Assembly: GCF_000244915.1 (NCBI RefSeq)
Contig: NZ_CM001442.1
Span: 4,092,001 to 4,156,000 of the forward strand
Direction: 5' to 3'
Source: Bradyrhizobium sp. WSM471
GTDB lineage: Bacteria; Pseudomonadota; Alphaproteobacteria; Rhizobiales; Xanthobacteraceae
DNA length: 64,000 bases
The notes beneath the pieces were generated by a model. The model was not told the origin of the DNA and made no database searches. It worked only from the letters and a program-made list of their open reading frames with translations. Below are positions 53,162 to 62,712 of the stretch, in pieces; within the stretch, counting starts at the first letter, position 1; every line of letters starts with the position of its first letter. The translations under genes and the position numbers were made by a program.

Positions 53162-54301
53162 ATGCCGACCCGTGTCTATCTCGACTGGAATGCGACCACG
53201 CCGCTGCGCTCCCAGGCGCGAGCGGCGATGGTCGCGGCCTGGGAGCTGATCGGCAACCCGTCCTCGGTTCATGCCGAGGGGCGGGAGGCACGTCGGCTCG
53301 TCGAGGCAGCCCGGTCTACGCTTGCCGAAGCCGTCGGGGCGCTGCCCCGGAATGTCGTGTTCACCTCGGCGGGAACAGAGGCCAATGCGCTTGCGCTATC
53401 GCCGGGCCTGCGGGGGGCGTCTGGCGGGCCTGTCGAGCGGCTTCTGGTCTCGGCTGTCGAGCATGCTTCGGTGCTGGCGGGCGGCCGGTTCCCGGCGGAT
53501 AAGATCGGTCAGATCAGGGTCACGCGCCCCGGCGTGATCGACCTTGACCATTTGAAGGCGCTGCTCGGCGACGGCCCGCCGGCGCTGGTTTCTATCATGG
53601 CGGCCAACAACGAGACGGGCGCGCTGCAGCCTATCGCCGAGGCCGCGGCAATCGTTCACGAGGGTGGCGGCCTGCTGCACGTCGATGCAATCCAGGCGCT
53701 TGGAAAAGTCCTTTTTAATATCAAGGTGATCGGCGCAGACCTTGCGACCTTTTCTGCACACAAGATCGGCGGCCCCAAGGGTATCGGCGCGTTGGTTGTG
53801 GCCGAGGGTGTGGCCGGACTTGAGCCGGTGCTGCGGGGCGGCGGGCAGGAGCTGAACCGGCGCGCCGGAACCGAGAATGTCGCCGGCATAGCCGGCTTCG
53901 GGGCAGCGGTGCGGGTTGCCCTTGAGGCTTTGCCGGAGGATGCGGAACGGATGGCAAGCCTAAGAGATCGCTTGGAAAATGGCATTCGCTCCATGGCCGG
54001 CGCAACGGTCTTCTCGAGTGAAGTCAGGCGGTTGCCAAATACCGTTCTTTTCACGGCTCCCGGCTTGAAAGCCGAGACCGCGGTGATCGGTTTCGACCTC
54101 GAAGGTGTCGCGGTGTCCTCGGGATCTGCCTGTTCCTCGGGCAAGGTGCAGCCGTCCCACGTGTTGTCGGCAATGGGGTATGATCCGACCGTCGCCCAAG
54201 GAGCGGTGCGTCTTAGTCTGGGCTGGTCCACGGGGCCGGATGACATCAACAGGGCGTTAGAGGCTTGGCGAAAGCTCGGTAATACCCTACTTAAGGGATA
54301 A
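53162..54301 (+). CDS. Cysteine desulfurase, NifS/IscS type
   Basis: 379 residues. PLP enzyme that removes sulphur from cysteine. Motifs: VYLDWNATTPLRSQARAAM, NPSSVHAEGREARR, FTSAGTEANALAL, VEHASVL, AANNETGALQPI, VDAIQALGK, the PLP Lys in FSAHKIGGPKG, the GGGQELNRRAGTENV loop and the catalytic Cys in SSGSACSSGKVQPSHVL. This group I enzyme differs from the SufS enzyme further down. It is the first gene of the SUF cluster and probably feeds sulphur to the SufBCD scaffold or to tRNA thiolation. Confidence 0.94.
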   Translation: MPTRVYLDWNATTPLRSQARAAMVAAWELIGNPSSVHAEGREARRLVEAARSTLAEAVGALPRNVVFTSAGTEANALALSPGLRGASGGPVERLLVSAVEHASVLAGGRFPADKIGQIRVTRPGVIDLDHLKALLGDGPPALVSIMAANNETGALQPIAEAAAIVHEGGGLLHVDAIQALGKVLFNIKVIGADLATFSAHKIGGPKGIGALVVAEGVAGLEPVLRGGGQELNRRAGTENVAGIAGFGAAVRVALEALPEDAERMASLRDRLENGIRSMAGATVFSSEVRRLPNTVLFTAPGLKAETAVIGFDLEGVAVSSGSACSSGKVQPSHVLSAMGYDPTVAQGAVRLSLGWSTGPDDINRALEAWRKLGNTLLKG

Positions 54302-54304
54302 GCG

Positions 54305-54397
54305 ATGAAACACGGCTTGAATGGTTCTAAGCACGTGCGTCCCGCCAAGAAACATCGTAATAGTCGTCCGAGTTTGATGATCCACCGCGGTCCTTGA
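54305..54397 (+). CDS. Possible 30-codon basic peptide (low confidence)
   Basis: ATG at 54305 with AAGGGA at 6 bases, directly after the desulfurase stop. The peptide is basic ([19 protein letters not shown] and so on) with no recognisable domain. The same bases contain an Irr-box-like motif (54315-54331), which argues that this may be promoter DNA rather than a gene. Confidence 0.22.
   Translation: MKHGLNGSKHVRPAKKHRNSRPSLMIHRGP
54315..54331. promoter_or_regulatory. Irr/ICE-box-like iron-control motif before sufB
   Basis: GCTTGAA-TGG-TTCTAAG compared with the ICE consensus TTTAGAA-N3-TTCTAAA: the right half matches in 6 of 7 and the left in 4 of 7 positions. It lies about 90 bases before the sufB start. 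Irr is known to act on iron and Fe-S genes in rhizobia; direct control of this operon is inferred. Confidence 0.4.
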
Positions 54398-54417
54398 AAC
54401 CGCGAGCGGAGGATAGA

Positions 54418-55914
<1,497 letters not shown>

Positions 55915-55920
55915 CGCTGA

Positions 55921-56025
55921 CCTCATCCTGAGGAGGCCGCGTAAGCGGCCGTCTCGAAGGATGGATACGGAAAGATAGTGGCCTCAATCCTTCGAGACGC
56001 GCCTGCGGCGCTGCTCAGGATGAGG
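55921..56025. repeat. Palindromic intergenic repeat inside the suf operon, about 105 bases
   Basis: CCTCATCCTGAG (55921-55932) and CTCAGGATGAGG (56014-56025) are perfect 12-base inverted ends. Inside, GCCGC/GCGGC and CTTCGAGACG/GTCTCGAAGG pairs form further arms. This is a common Bradyrhizobium-type element; here it separates sufB from sufC, where it would be transcribed and fold strongly. Confidence 0.82.
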
Positions 56026-56045
56026 AGATAGATGGAAACAAGATA

Positions 56046-56798
56046 ATGGCTTTGCTTGAAGTGAAAGACTTGAAGGTTCGTGTCGAGGAGCGTGAGATCC
56101 TCCATGGGCTGACGCTGACCGTGAACGAGGGCGAGATCCACGCGATCATGGGGCCGAACGGCTCCGGCAAATCGACCCTGTCCCACGTCATCGCTGGCAA
56201 GCCCGGTTACGAGGTCACCGACGGCGAGATCCTGTTCAAGGGCGAAGATCTGCTCGCGATGGCCCCGAACGAGCGCGCGGCCAAGGGCGTGTTCCTGGCG
56301 TTCCAGTATCCAGTCGAGATCCCCGGCGTCTCCACCATGAACTTCCTGCGCACCGCGCTGAACGCGCAGCGCAAGGCGCGCGGCGAGGGCGAATATTCGA
56401 CCCCCGACTTCCTGAAGAAAGTTCGCGAAGTCTCGAAGTCGCTGAACATCCCGCAGGACATGCTCAAGCGCGGCGTCAATGTCGGCTTTTCCGGCGGCGA
56501 GAAGAAGCGCAACGAGGTGCTGCAGATGGCGCTGTTCGAGCCCAGCCTGTGTATCCTCGACGAGATGGATTCCGGCCTCGACATCGACGCGCTGCGGATT
56601 GCGGCCGACGGCGTCAACGCGCTGCATTCGCCCAAGCGCGCCATGGTCGTCATCACCCATTATCAGCGGCTGCTCAACTACATCGTGCCTGACGTCGTGC
56701 ACGTGATGTCGAAGGGCCGTGTCGTGAAGAGCGGCGGCAAGGAATTGGCGCTGGAGCTGGAAGCGTCCGGCTATGCCCAGTTCGAGGACGCCGCGTAA
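56046..56798 (+). CDS. sufC: Fe-S cluster assembly ATPase SufC
   Basis: 250 residues. ABC-type ATPase: Walker A GPNGSGKSTL, Q-loop FLAFQYPVEIPGVSTMNF, signature FSGGEKKRNEVLQ, Walker B CILDEMDSGLDIDAL and the switch His in VVITHYQRLL. It binds SufB and SufD and drives scaffold conformational change. Follows the palindromic repeat after sufB. Confidence 0.97.
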   Translation: MALLEVKDLKVRVEEREILHGLTLTVNEGEIHAIMGPNGSGKSTLSHVIAGKPGYEVTDGEILFKGEDLLAMAPNERAAKGVFLAFQYPVEIPGVSTMNFLRTALNAQRKARGEGEYSTPDFLKKVREVSKSLNIPQDMLKRGVNVGFSGGEKKRNEVLQMALFEPSLCILDEMDSGLDIDALRIAADGVNALHSPKRAMVVITHYQRLLNYIVPDVVHVMSKGRVVKSGGKELALELEASGYAQFEDAA

Positions 56799-56810
56799 GG
56801 ATTGTTTGAG

Positions 56811-58115
56811 ATGAACGTTGCTGTGGCAAAGACCGGGAACGGCCGCGCGGTGAGCGATCTCTTCGCCAGCGCCGAAGGCCGTCTGCCGGGTTCGCCTTCC
56901 GTGATCGCAGCGCGCCACGAGGCGTTCGAGACCTATGAGCGTCTCGGCCTGCCGCACCGCCGGATCGAGGAGTGGAAGTACACCGATCTGCGCGCGCTGG
57001 TCGGTGAGGTGCTGCCGCTCGCGGCTGCGCCTGATGCGGCTGCGTTGAAGCGCGCCGCGGACGCGGTGAAGGCGCATGCGATCGCGGGTGCCCGCAAGCT
57101 GGTGCTGGTCGATGGCGTGTTCGCTCCCGATCTCTCCGACGTCAAGGCGCTCGCCTCCGAGGCGAGCTTTAAGACATTCCGGGAGACGCTGGAGAAGGAT
57201 TCCGGGCTGCTGAAGACTGCAGCTACCGATGCTGTGATCGCGCTGAACGCCGCGATGGCGACCGACGGTGTCGTGCTTGATATCGCCGACGGCACGCAGC
57301 TGTCCGCACCAATCCAGATCATTCACATCGCGACCGCTGCTTCGGCATCAACGTTCACCCGCTCGCAGGTCGCGGTCGGGAAGGGCGTTCGTGCCACCAT
57401 CATCGAGAGCTTTGTGGCGGCCGGCGCCAAGGCTTACCAGGTCAGCGATGCCGTCATCCTCTCCGTCGGCGACAACGCCGACGTCGCGCATATCCGCCTG
57501 ATGGATGATTCACCAGATGCGGTGAACATCACCTCGCAATTCGTCACGGTCGGTGCGAACACGAAACTGAATTTCTTCAACATGACCACCGGTGCTGCGG
57601 TCAGCCGCCTGCAAGGTTTCATCACGCTGGCAGGCGAGGGCAGCGAGCTCTCCGTCAACGGCGTGAACCTGTTGCAGAAGACCGAACATGGTGACACCAC
57701 CCTGGTCGTCGACCACGCCGTGCCGAATTGTGTGAGCCGCGAGGTCTTCCGTGCCGTGATCGACGATCGTGCGCACTCGGTGTTCCAGGGCCGCATCATC
57801 GTTCGTCCCGACGCGCAGAAGACCGACGGCAAGATGATGATCCGGGCGCTGCTGCTCTCGGACGAAGCCGAGGCCGACAACAAGCCCGAGCTCGAGATCT
57901 TTGCTGACGACGTCTCCTGCGGCCACGGCGCCACCGCCGGTGCGCTCGACGACAGCCTGCTGTTCTATCTGAAGGCGCGCGGCCTGCCGGAGAAGCAGGC
58001 CCAGGCGCTGCTGATCCAGGCTTTCGTCGGAGAGGCGATCGAGCAGATCGCCGACGATGATCTGCGCGAGCACGTGATCGGCATTGCCGAGCGCTGGCTG
58101 GAGCGGCGCCAATGA
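56811..58115 (+). CDS. sufD: Fe-S cluster assembly protein SufD
   Basis: 434 residues from ATG at 56811, with AAGGA about 10 bases upstream; an in-frame TTG at 56802 is unlikely. The sequence is shorter and more divergent than SufB, as usual: RIEEWKYTDLRALVGEVLP at the N-terminus, KLNFFNMTTGAAVSRLQ in the beta helix, VVDHAVPNCVSREVFRAVIDDRAHSVFQGRI and the C-terminal CGHGATAGALDDSLLFYLKARGL (conserved His/Cys). SufD supports iron entry into the SufBCD complex. Stop overlaps the sufS start by 4 bases. Confidence 0.96.
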   Translation: MNVAVAKTGNGRAVSDLFASAEGRLPGSPSVIAARHEAFETYERLGLPHRRIEEWKYTDLRALVGEVLPLAAAPDAAALKRAADAVKAHAIAGARKLVLVDGVFAPDLSDVKALASEASFKTFRETLEKDSGLLKTAATDAVIALNAAMATDGVVLDIADGTQLSAPIQIIHIATAASASTFTRSQVAVGKGVRATIIESFVAAGAKAYQVSDAVILSVGDNADVAHIRLMDDSPDAVNITSQFVTVGANTKLNFFNMTTGAAVSRLQGFITLAGEGSELSVNGVNLLQKTEHGDTTLVVDHAVPNCVSREVFRAVIDDRAHSVFQGRIIVRPDAQKTDGKMMIRALLLSDEAEADNKPELEIFADDVSCGHGATAGALDDSLLFYLKARGLPEKQAQALLIQAFVGEAIEQIADDDLREHVIGIAERWLERRQ

Positions 58116-59359
58116 GCACGCATCCGGCAGTCAAGAACGGCGCCTACGACGTTGCGCGCGTGCGCGAGGATTTCCCCGCGCTGGCCATGCAGATCTACGG
58201 CAAGCCGCTGGTCTATCTCGACAACGCTGCATCTGCACAGAAGCCGAGCGCCGTGCTCGATCGCATGACGCAGGCCTATACCTCCGAATACGCCAACGTG
58301 CATCGCGGCCTGCATTACCTCGCCAATGCCGCGACCGAAGCCTATGAGGGCGGCCGCATCAAGGTGGCGCAGTTCATCAACGCTGCCCGGACCGAGGAAG
58401 TGATCTTCACCCGCAACGCGACCGAGGCGATCAATCTCGTCGCCTCGTCCTGGGGCGAGCCGAACATCAAAGAAGGCGACGAGATCGTCATCTCGATCAT
58501 GGAGCACCACTCCAACATCGTGCCCTGGCATTTCCTCAGGGAACGCCATGGCGCCGTGATCAAATGGGCGCCGGTCGACGACGAGGGCAATTTCCTCATC
58601 GATGAATTCGAAAAGCTGCTGACGTCGAAGACCAAGCTGGTCGCGATCACCCAGATGTCGAACGCGCTCGGCACCATCGTCCCGGTCAAGGACGTCGTGA
58701 GGATCGCCCACGCCCGCGGCATTCCCGTGCTGGTCGACGGCAGCCAGGGCGCGGTGCATCTGCCCGTCGACGTCCAGGACCTCGGCTGCGACTTCTACGT
58801 CTTCACCGGCCACAAGGTCTATGGTCCGACCGGCATCGGCGTGCTCTGGGCCAAGTACGACCACCTCGTCGCGATGCGCCCGTTCAACGGCGGCGGCGAG
58901 ATGATCCGCGAGGTCTCGCGCGACGTCGTCACTTATGGCGATCCCCCGCACAAATTCGAGGCCGGCACGCCCGCGATCGTCGAGGCGGTCGGGCTTGGCG
59001 CCGCCATCGACTACGTCAATTCGGTCGGCAAGGAGCGCATCGCCGCGCACGAGCACGATCTCGTCACCTACGCCCAGGACAAGCTGCGCGAGATCAACTC
59101 GCTGCGGCTGATCGGCACGGCGCGGGGCAAGGGCCCGGTGATCTCCTTCGAGCTCAAGGGCGCGCACGCCCATGACGTCGCCACCGTGATCGACCGCCAG
59201 GGCATCGCCGTGCGCGCCGGCACCCATTGCGTGATGCCGCTTTTAGAGCGGTTCAACGTCACAGCCACATGCCGGGCGTCTTTCGGCATGTATAATACGC
59301 GGGAAGAAGTCGATCATCTGGCACAGGCGCTGTTGAAGGCGCGGGATTTGTTCGCATGA
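58112..59359 (+). CDS. sufS: Group II cysteine desulfurase SufS
   Basis: 415 residues. Motifs: LVYLDNAASAQKPSAVLDRM, VHRGLHYLANAATEAYEGGR, EVIFTRNATEAINLVASSWG, MEHHSNIVPWH, the PLP Lys in FYVFTGHKVYGPTGIGVLW and the catalytic Cys in AVRAGTHCVMPLLER. In other species SufE or SufU takes the sulphur; no sufE gene is visible here. ATGA overlaps on both sides couple it to sufD and sufT. Confidence 0.97.
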   Translation: MSTHPAVKNGAYDVARVREDFPALAMQIYGKPLVYLDNAASAQKPSAVLDRMTQAYTSEYANVHRGLHYLANAATEAYEGGRIKVAQFINAARTEEVIFTRNATEAINLVASSWGEPNIKEGDEIVISIMEHHSNIVPWHFLRERHGAVIKWAPVDDEGNFLIDEFEKLLTSKTKLVAITQMSNALGTIVPVKDVVRIAHARGIPVLVDGSQGAVHLPVDVQDLGCDFYVFTGHKVYGPTGIGVLWAKYDHLVAMRPFNGGGEMIREVSRDVVTYGDPPHKFEAGTPAIVEAVGLGAAIDYVNSVGKERIAAHEHDLVTYAQDKLREINSLRLIGTARGKGPVISFELKGAHAHDVATVIDRQGIAVRAGTHCVMPLLERFNVTATCRASFGMYNTREEVDHLAQALLKARDLFA

Positions 59360-59727
59360 GTGACACGGCCGAAATCAAAGCCAATCCGATGGAAACCCGG
59401 TCGGCGCTGCCGCCTGAAGAGACCGAGCGTTTGACCACCGAGATCATCGCCGGGCTCAAGACCGTGTTTGATCCGGAGATCCCGGCCGACATCTACGAGC
59501 TCGGCCTGATCTACAAGGTCGAGATCAAGGACGATCGCTCGGTCGACGTGCAGATGACGCTGACGACGCCGAATTGTCCGGCCGCCGGTGAGCTGCCGAC
59601 CATGGTCGAGAACGCGGTCGCCAGTGTTCCCGGCGTCGGCGTGGTCGACGTCAAGGTGGTCTGGGAGCCGGCCTGGACGCCAGAACGCATGAGCGACGAG
59701 GCCCGCCTCGTGCTCAACATGTGGTGA
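59356..59727 (+). CDS. sufT: SUF system protein SufT (DUF59/MIP18 family)
   Basis: 123 residues. An N-terminal polar stretch of about 25 residues, then the DUF59 domain: LKTVFDPEIPADIYELGLIYKVEI, MTLTTPNCPAAGELP (conserved Cys) and VDVKVVWEPAWTPERMSDEARL. This MIP18-like family helps mature some Fe-S proteins. It starts within the last codon of sufS (ATGA). Confidence 0.93.
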   Translation: MSDTAEIKANPMETRSALPPEETERLTTEIIAGLKTVFDPEIPADIYELGLIYKVEIKDDRSVDVQMTLTTPNCPAAGELPTMVENAVASVPGVGVVDVKVVWEPAWTPERMSDEARLVLNMW

Positions 59728-59788
59728 CGCGTAACCTGCTTTCGATCCTTGGCATTGAATTCGCTCGGCAACGGACCACATCACTGAC

Positions 59789-60199
59789 ATGACACAGATA
59801 TCGTCGGGCTCGACACCAGCATCCACTCCAAAGCCGCGGCGGCCCCGCCCGCAGGTGATGCGGCTGACGGACGCTGCTGCCCAGCGCATCAGCGAGCTGA
59901 CCCAGCGGGCCGATTCGGAGATCGTGGGCCTGCGCGTCGGCGTCAAGAACGGCGGCTGTGCCGGACAGTCCTACACTGTCGAATACGCCCACGATGTCCG
60001 CCCGACCGACGAGGTCGTCGAGGACAAGGGCGTCAAGATCCTGGTCGATCCGAAGGCCGTGCTGTTCCTGCTCGGAACCGAGATGGACTACAAGGCCGAC
60101 AAGATGCAGGCCCAGTTCGTCTTCAACAACCCCAACCAGATCTCCGCCTGCGGCTGCGGCGAGTCGGTCGAGCTGCGCCCGGCGCAGATCGACGGGTAG
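59789..60199 (+). CDS. sufA: A-type Fe-S carrier SufA/IscA
   Basis: 136 residues. An N-terminal extension of about 30 residues rich in Ser, Pro and Arg, then the HesB/IscA domain: RVGVKNGGCAGQSYTVEY with the first conserved Cys and the C-terminal SACGCGESVEL with the CGC pair. It receives clusters from the scaffold and passes them to client proteins. The last recognisable gene of the suf operon. Confidence 0.94.
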   Translation: MTQISSGSTPASTPKPRRPRPQVMRLTDAAAQRISELTQRADSEIVGLRVGVKNGGCAGQSYTVEYAHDVRPTDEVVEDKGVKILVDPKAVLFLLGTEMDYKADKMQAQFVFNNPNQISACGCGESVELRPAQIDG

Positions 60200-60223
60200 C
60201 CCGTTTCTCGCAAATTACTCCGC

Positions 60224-60365
60224 TGTCGTCCTGGCGAAGGCCAGGACCCATACCGGGTGATCTCGCGGTGATCGTCGGTGCCAATACCGACGCTGGCACG
60301 ACCGGCAGTCTTCGCTAAACTCCCTCCTGTGGTGATGGGTCCTGGCTTTCGCCAGGACGACGACA
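60224..60365. repeat. Palindromic intergenic repeat, about 140 bases
   Basis: TGTCGTCCTGGCGAAGGCCAGGACCCAT at the left end is an inverted copy, with small changes, of the right end at about 60333-60365 (ATGGGTCCTGGC, TTCGCCAGGACGACGACA). This is another common family of Bradyrhizobium-type elements and sits between sufA and the tfoX-like gene. Confidence 0.8.
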
Positions 60366-60381
60366 GGGAAACAGTTCAGCC

Positions 60382-60837
60382 ATGGACCGCGAATTCCTGA
60401 TCGACCTGTTCGCCGATTTCGGCCCCGTCGCCATTCGGAAAATGTTTTCCGGCTACGGCATCTCCGCCGACGGCATCAATTTCGCGCTGTCCCTGCGTGC
60501 CGGCCTGTTTTTCCGCGCCGACGAGATGACCATCCCGGACTATGAGGCGGAAGGCTCGAAGCCATTCCAGTACTCGACCCGCGCCAAGACGGTGCTGGTG
60601 AACTCCTACTGGGAGCTGCCGGCCCGCCTGTTCGACGATTCCGCGGAACTTGCGCAATGGGCGAGGGCCGCGCTCGCCGCCGCCCAGCGCGCCAAGGTGA
60701 AGAAGCGGCCCAAGGCTAAGAAGGCGGTAAAGAAGCCAGCGAACCAGCCGGCGAAGAAGGTCGCCAAGCCTGCTAAAGCGGCGAAGAAAGTCGGCAAGAA
60801 GAGCCCGGCCCGCGAGCGCGCCACGCGAAGGGCTTGA
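60382..60837 (+). CDS. TfoX/Sxy-family protein with Lys-rich C-terminal tail
   Basis: 151 residues. The N-terminal TfoX_N domain has DLFADFGPVAIRKMFSGYGIS, FALSLRAGLFFRADE and VNSYWELPARLFDD. From about residue 103 on it is a basic Ala/Lys/Pro tail (KVKKRPKAKKAVKKPANQP and similar), like the C-terminus of histone H1. TfoX in other bacteria governs competence; here the tail suggests non-specific DNA binding. Function unknown. Convergent with fabA, 3 bases apart. Confidence 0.85.
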   Translation: MDREFLIDLFADFGPVAIRKMFSGYGISADGINFALSLRAGLFFRADEMTIPDYEAEGSKPFQYSTRAKTVLVNSYWELPARLFDDSAELAQWARAALAAAQRAKVKKRPKAKKAVKKPANQPAKKVAKPAKAAKKVGKKSPARERATRRA

Positions 60838-60840
60838 GGT

Positions 60841-61371
60841 TCACTCCACGGCCTTGGTCAGCCCAACCCGCATGTCCTTGGCGGTGAAGACGCAGATGCC
60901 GTCGGCAAGCACGCGACCGTCGGCAATTCCGAGCACCAGCTTGCCGCGCCGGACCATCCGCATGGCGACCTCGTAGCGCACGCGTTGCGCGTTCGGGGTG
61001 ACCTCGCCCGTGCACGCGACTTCGCCGACGCCGATGGCGCGGCCCTTGCCCGGCGAGCCCGACCATCCCAGCCAGTAGCCGACCATCTGCCACATGGCAT
61101 CCAGCCCCAGAGAGGCCGGCATCGTCGCGTCGCCGCGATAGTGGCAATCGAAGAACCAATGGCCCGGGGCGATGTCGAGCTCGCCGACGATGTGGCCCTT
61201 GCCGAACTCGCCGCCGTCCAGGCTGATCTCCGTGATGCGATCCATCATCAGCATCGGCGGCGCCGGCAATTGCGCATTGCCCGGGCCGAAATAGCCGCCC
61301 TCGCTCGATCTCAGTAGCTCGTCCCTGGTGTAGGACGGTTGCGGTGCGTGAAAATCATGCGGGTTGGGCAA
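60841..61371 (-). CDS. fabA: 3-hydroxydecanoyl-ACP dehydratase/isomerase FabA
   Basis: 176 residues. Hot-dog fold enzyme that dehydrates 3-hydroxyacyl-ACP and isomerises trans-2- to cis-3-decenoyl-ACP for unsaturated fatty acids. The catalytic His is in APGHWFFDCHY and the Asp in PASLGLDAMWQMVGYWLGW. N-terminal PSYTRDELLRSSEGGYFGPGNAQLP is typical. Usually fabA is followed by fabB and fabI; here the next gene downstream is convergent tfoX, so this copy stands alone. Confidence 0.95.
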   Translation of the reverse strand: MPNPHDFHAPQPSYTRDELLRSSEGGYFGPGNAQLPAPPMLMMDRITEISLDGGEFGKGHIVGELDIAPGHWFFDCHYRGDATMPASLGLDAMWQMVGYWLGWSGSPGKGRAIGVGEVACTGEVTPNAQRVRYEVAMRMVRRGKLVLGIADGRVLADGICVFTAKDMRVGLTKAVE

Positions 61372-61479
61372 GACGACAAGTCCTCCGGATGCTCGCAGTC
61401 GCGCGCCTCGAGACGGCGACGGAGATGTCGTTTGTCAGGGCAGAATGTCAAGCGTCGGTGGCGATGCGCAGCTTCGGCG

Positions 61480-62547
61480 TCACGCCACCCGGTTGTGCGT
61501 CTCGACCGCGAATTCCGGGTCGGCCTCGCAGATCACGCGGTTGCGGCCGTTCCGTTTGGCGGCGTAGAGACAGGCATCCGCCCGTTCGATCAGCGCATCG
61601 GTGTCGTCGCCCTGCTTGAGCATGGAGACGCCGACGGAGACGGTGACGCGGCCGAGGATTTCGCCGGTGGACTTCTTTTTCAATTCCTTGGCCATCACCG
61701 CGCGGCGGATGTGATCGGCCACCGTCAGAGCCTGGCGCAGCGCGGTGTTGGGCAGCACGACCGCGAATTCCTCACCGCCATAGCGCGCGGTAATGTCCTG
61801 GCCCTTGATGGTCTGCTTCAGGGACAGACCGACCAGCCGCAGCACCTGGTCGCCGGTGAGATGGCCGTAGGAATCGTTGAACGACTTGAAATGATCGATG
61901 TCGACCAGCAGCAGCGACAGCGGCTCGCCGGAGGCGAGCGCGCCTTGCACGGCCATGTCGATCATGCGATCGAAATATTTGCGGTTGCCGAGCCCCGTCA
62001 GCGGATCGGTCAGGCTCTCGGCGCGGATCGCCTCCAGGCTCTGCTGGAGGTTGCTGATCTCGCTCTTCGAGAGAGTCAGCCGGTCTTCCAGCGCCTTGTT
62101 GGTCTCGCGCATCTCGTTGGTGGAACGCAGCAGCGTCTCGACGATCGACTTGATCTGCTCGCGGCTCTTGGCCGATGACAGCTTTTCGGTCGCGCCCGAC
62201 AGGCTGGCATCGTAGGAGCCGGTCATCCCAAGCGCGTGGCCGAGAACCTTCATCACGTCGTCGATCTCGCCGATGACGCGCGCGCCGACCTTGTCGATGC
62301 GGTCGGTGGTCTTGATGTGGGAGAGATAGGTCTCGTAGATCTGATCGAGATCGGCTTCGGTCAGCTTGCCGCTCCGCGCCAGCGTCTCGTTGATGATCTT
62401 GTTGAGCGGGGCGTTGTAGCCGGTGGCGTAGACGAACCAGATCTCGTAATTGCGGGGAATTGCCGTCTGCCGTAGCGATCGGATTTGACCGAGCGCTACC
62501 TCGGCGAACGCCATCGTGCGTTCGTGTTCGTCGAGCACCTTGACCAC
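61480..62547 (-). CDS. Diguanylate cyclase with N-terminal helical domain
   Basis: 355 residues with a GTG start at 62547; ATG 11 codons in is an alternative. The C-terminal GGDEF domain at about 180-345 has DPLTGLGNRKYFDRM, LLLVDIDHFKSFND and an active-site GGEEF, so cyclic-di-GMP synthesis is expected. No inhibitory RxxD is visible just before GGEEF. Residues 1-170 are helical and coiled (RSLRQTAIPRNYEIWFVYATGYN; MRETNKALEDRLTLSKSEISNL); this N-terminal region recurs in rhizobial GGDEF proteins but has no known ligand. Cytoplasmic. Confidence 0.92.
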   Translation of the reverse strand: MVKVLDEHERTMAFAEVALGQIRSLRQTAIPRNYEIWFVYATGYNAPLNKIINETLARSGKLTEADLDQIYETYLSHIKTTDRIDKVGARVIGEIDDVMKVLGHALGMTGSYDASLSGATEKLSSAKSREQIKSIVETLLRSTNEMRETNKALEDRLTLSKSEISNLQQSLEAIRAESLTDPLTGLGNRKYFDRMIDMAVQGALASGEPLSLLLVDIDHFKSFNDSYGHLTGDQVLRLVGLSLKQTIKGQDITARYGGEEFAVVLPNTALRQALTVADHIRRAVMAKELKKKSTGEILGRVTVSVGVSMLKQGDDTDALIERADACLYAAKRNGRNRVICEADPEFAVETHNRVA

Positions 62548-62712
62548 GGAACATACCCCACAACGATCGGCGCGCCGTCGACCGCAGCAATACTTAAATT
62601 ATGTTCGTAGGCTAACGGACGATCGTGAACGCCCCGTAAATATACGTCCACGAATGCATCCGAAAAAGTGCGCGCCGGCTTTATTCAACCAAAGCCGGGC
62701 GCGCACCGCGCT

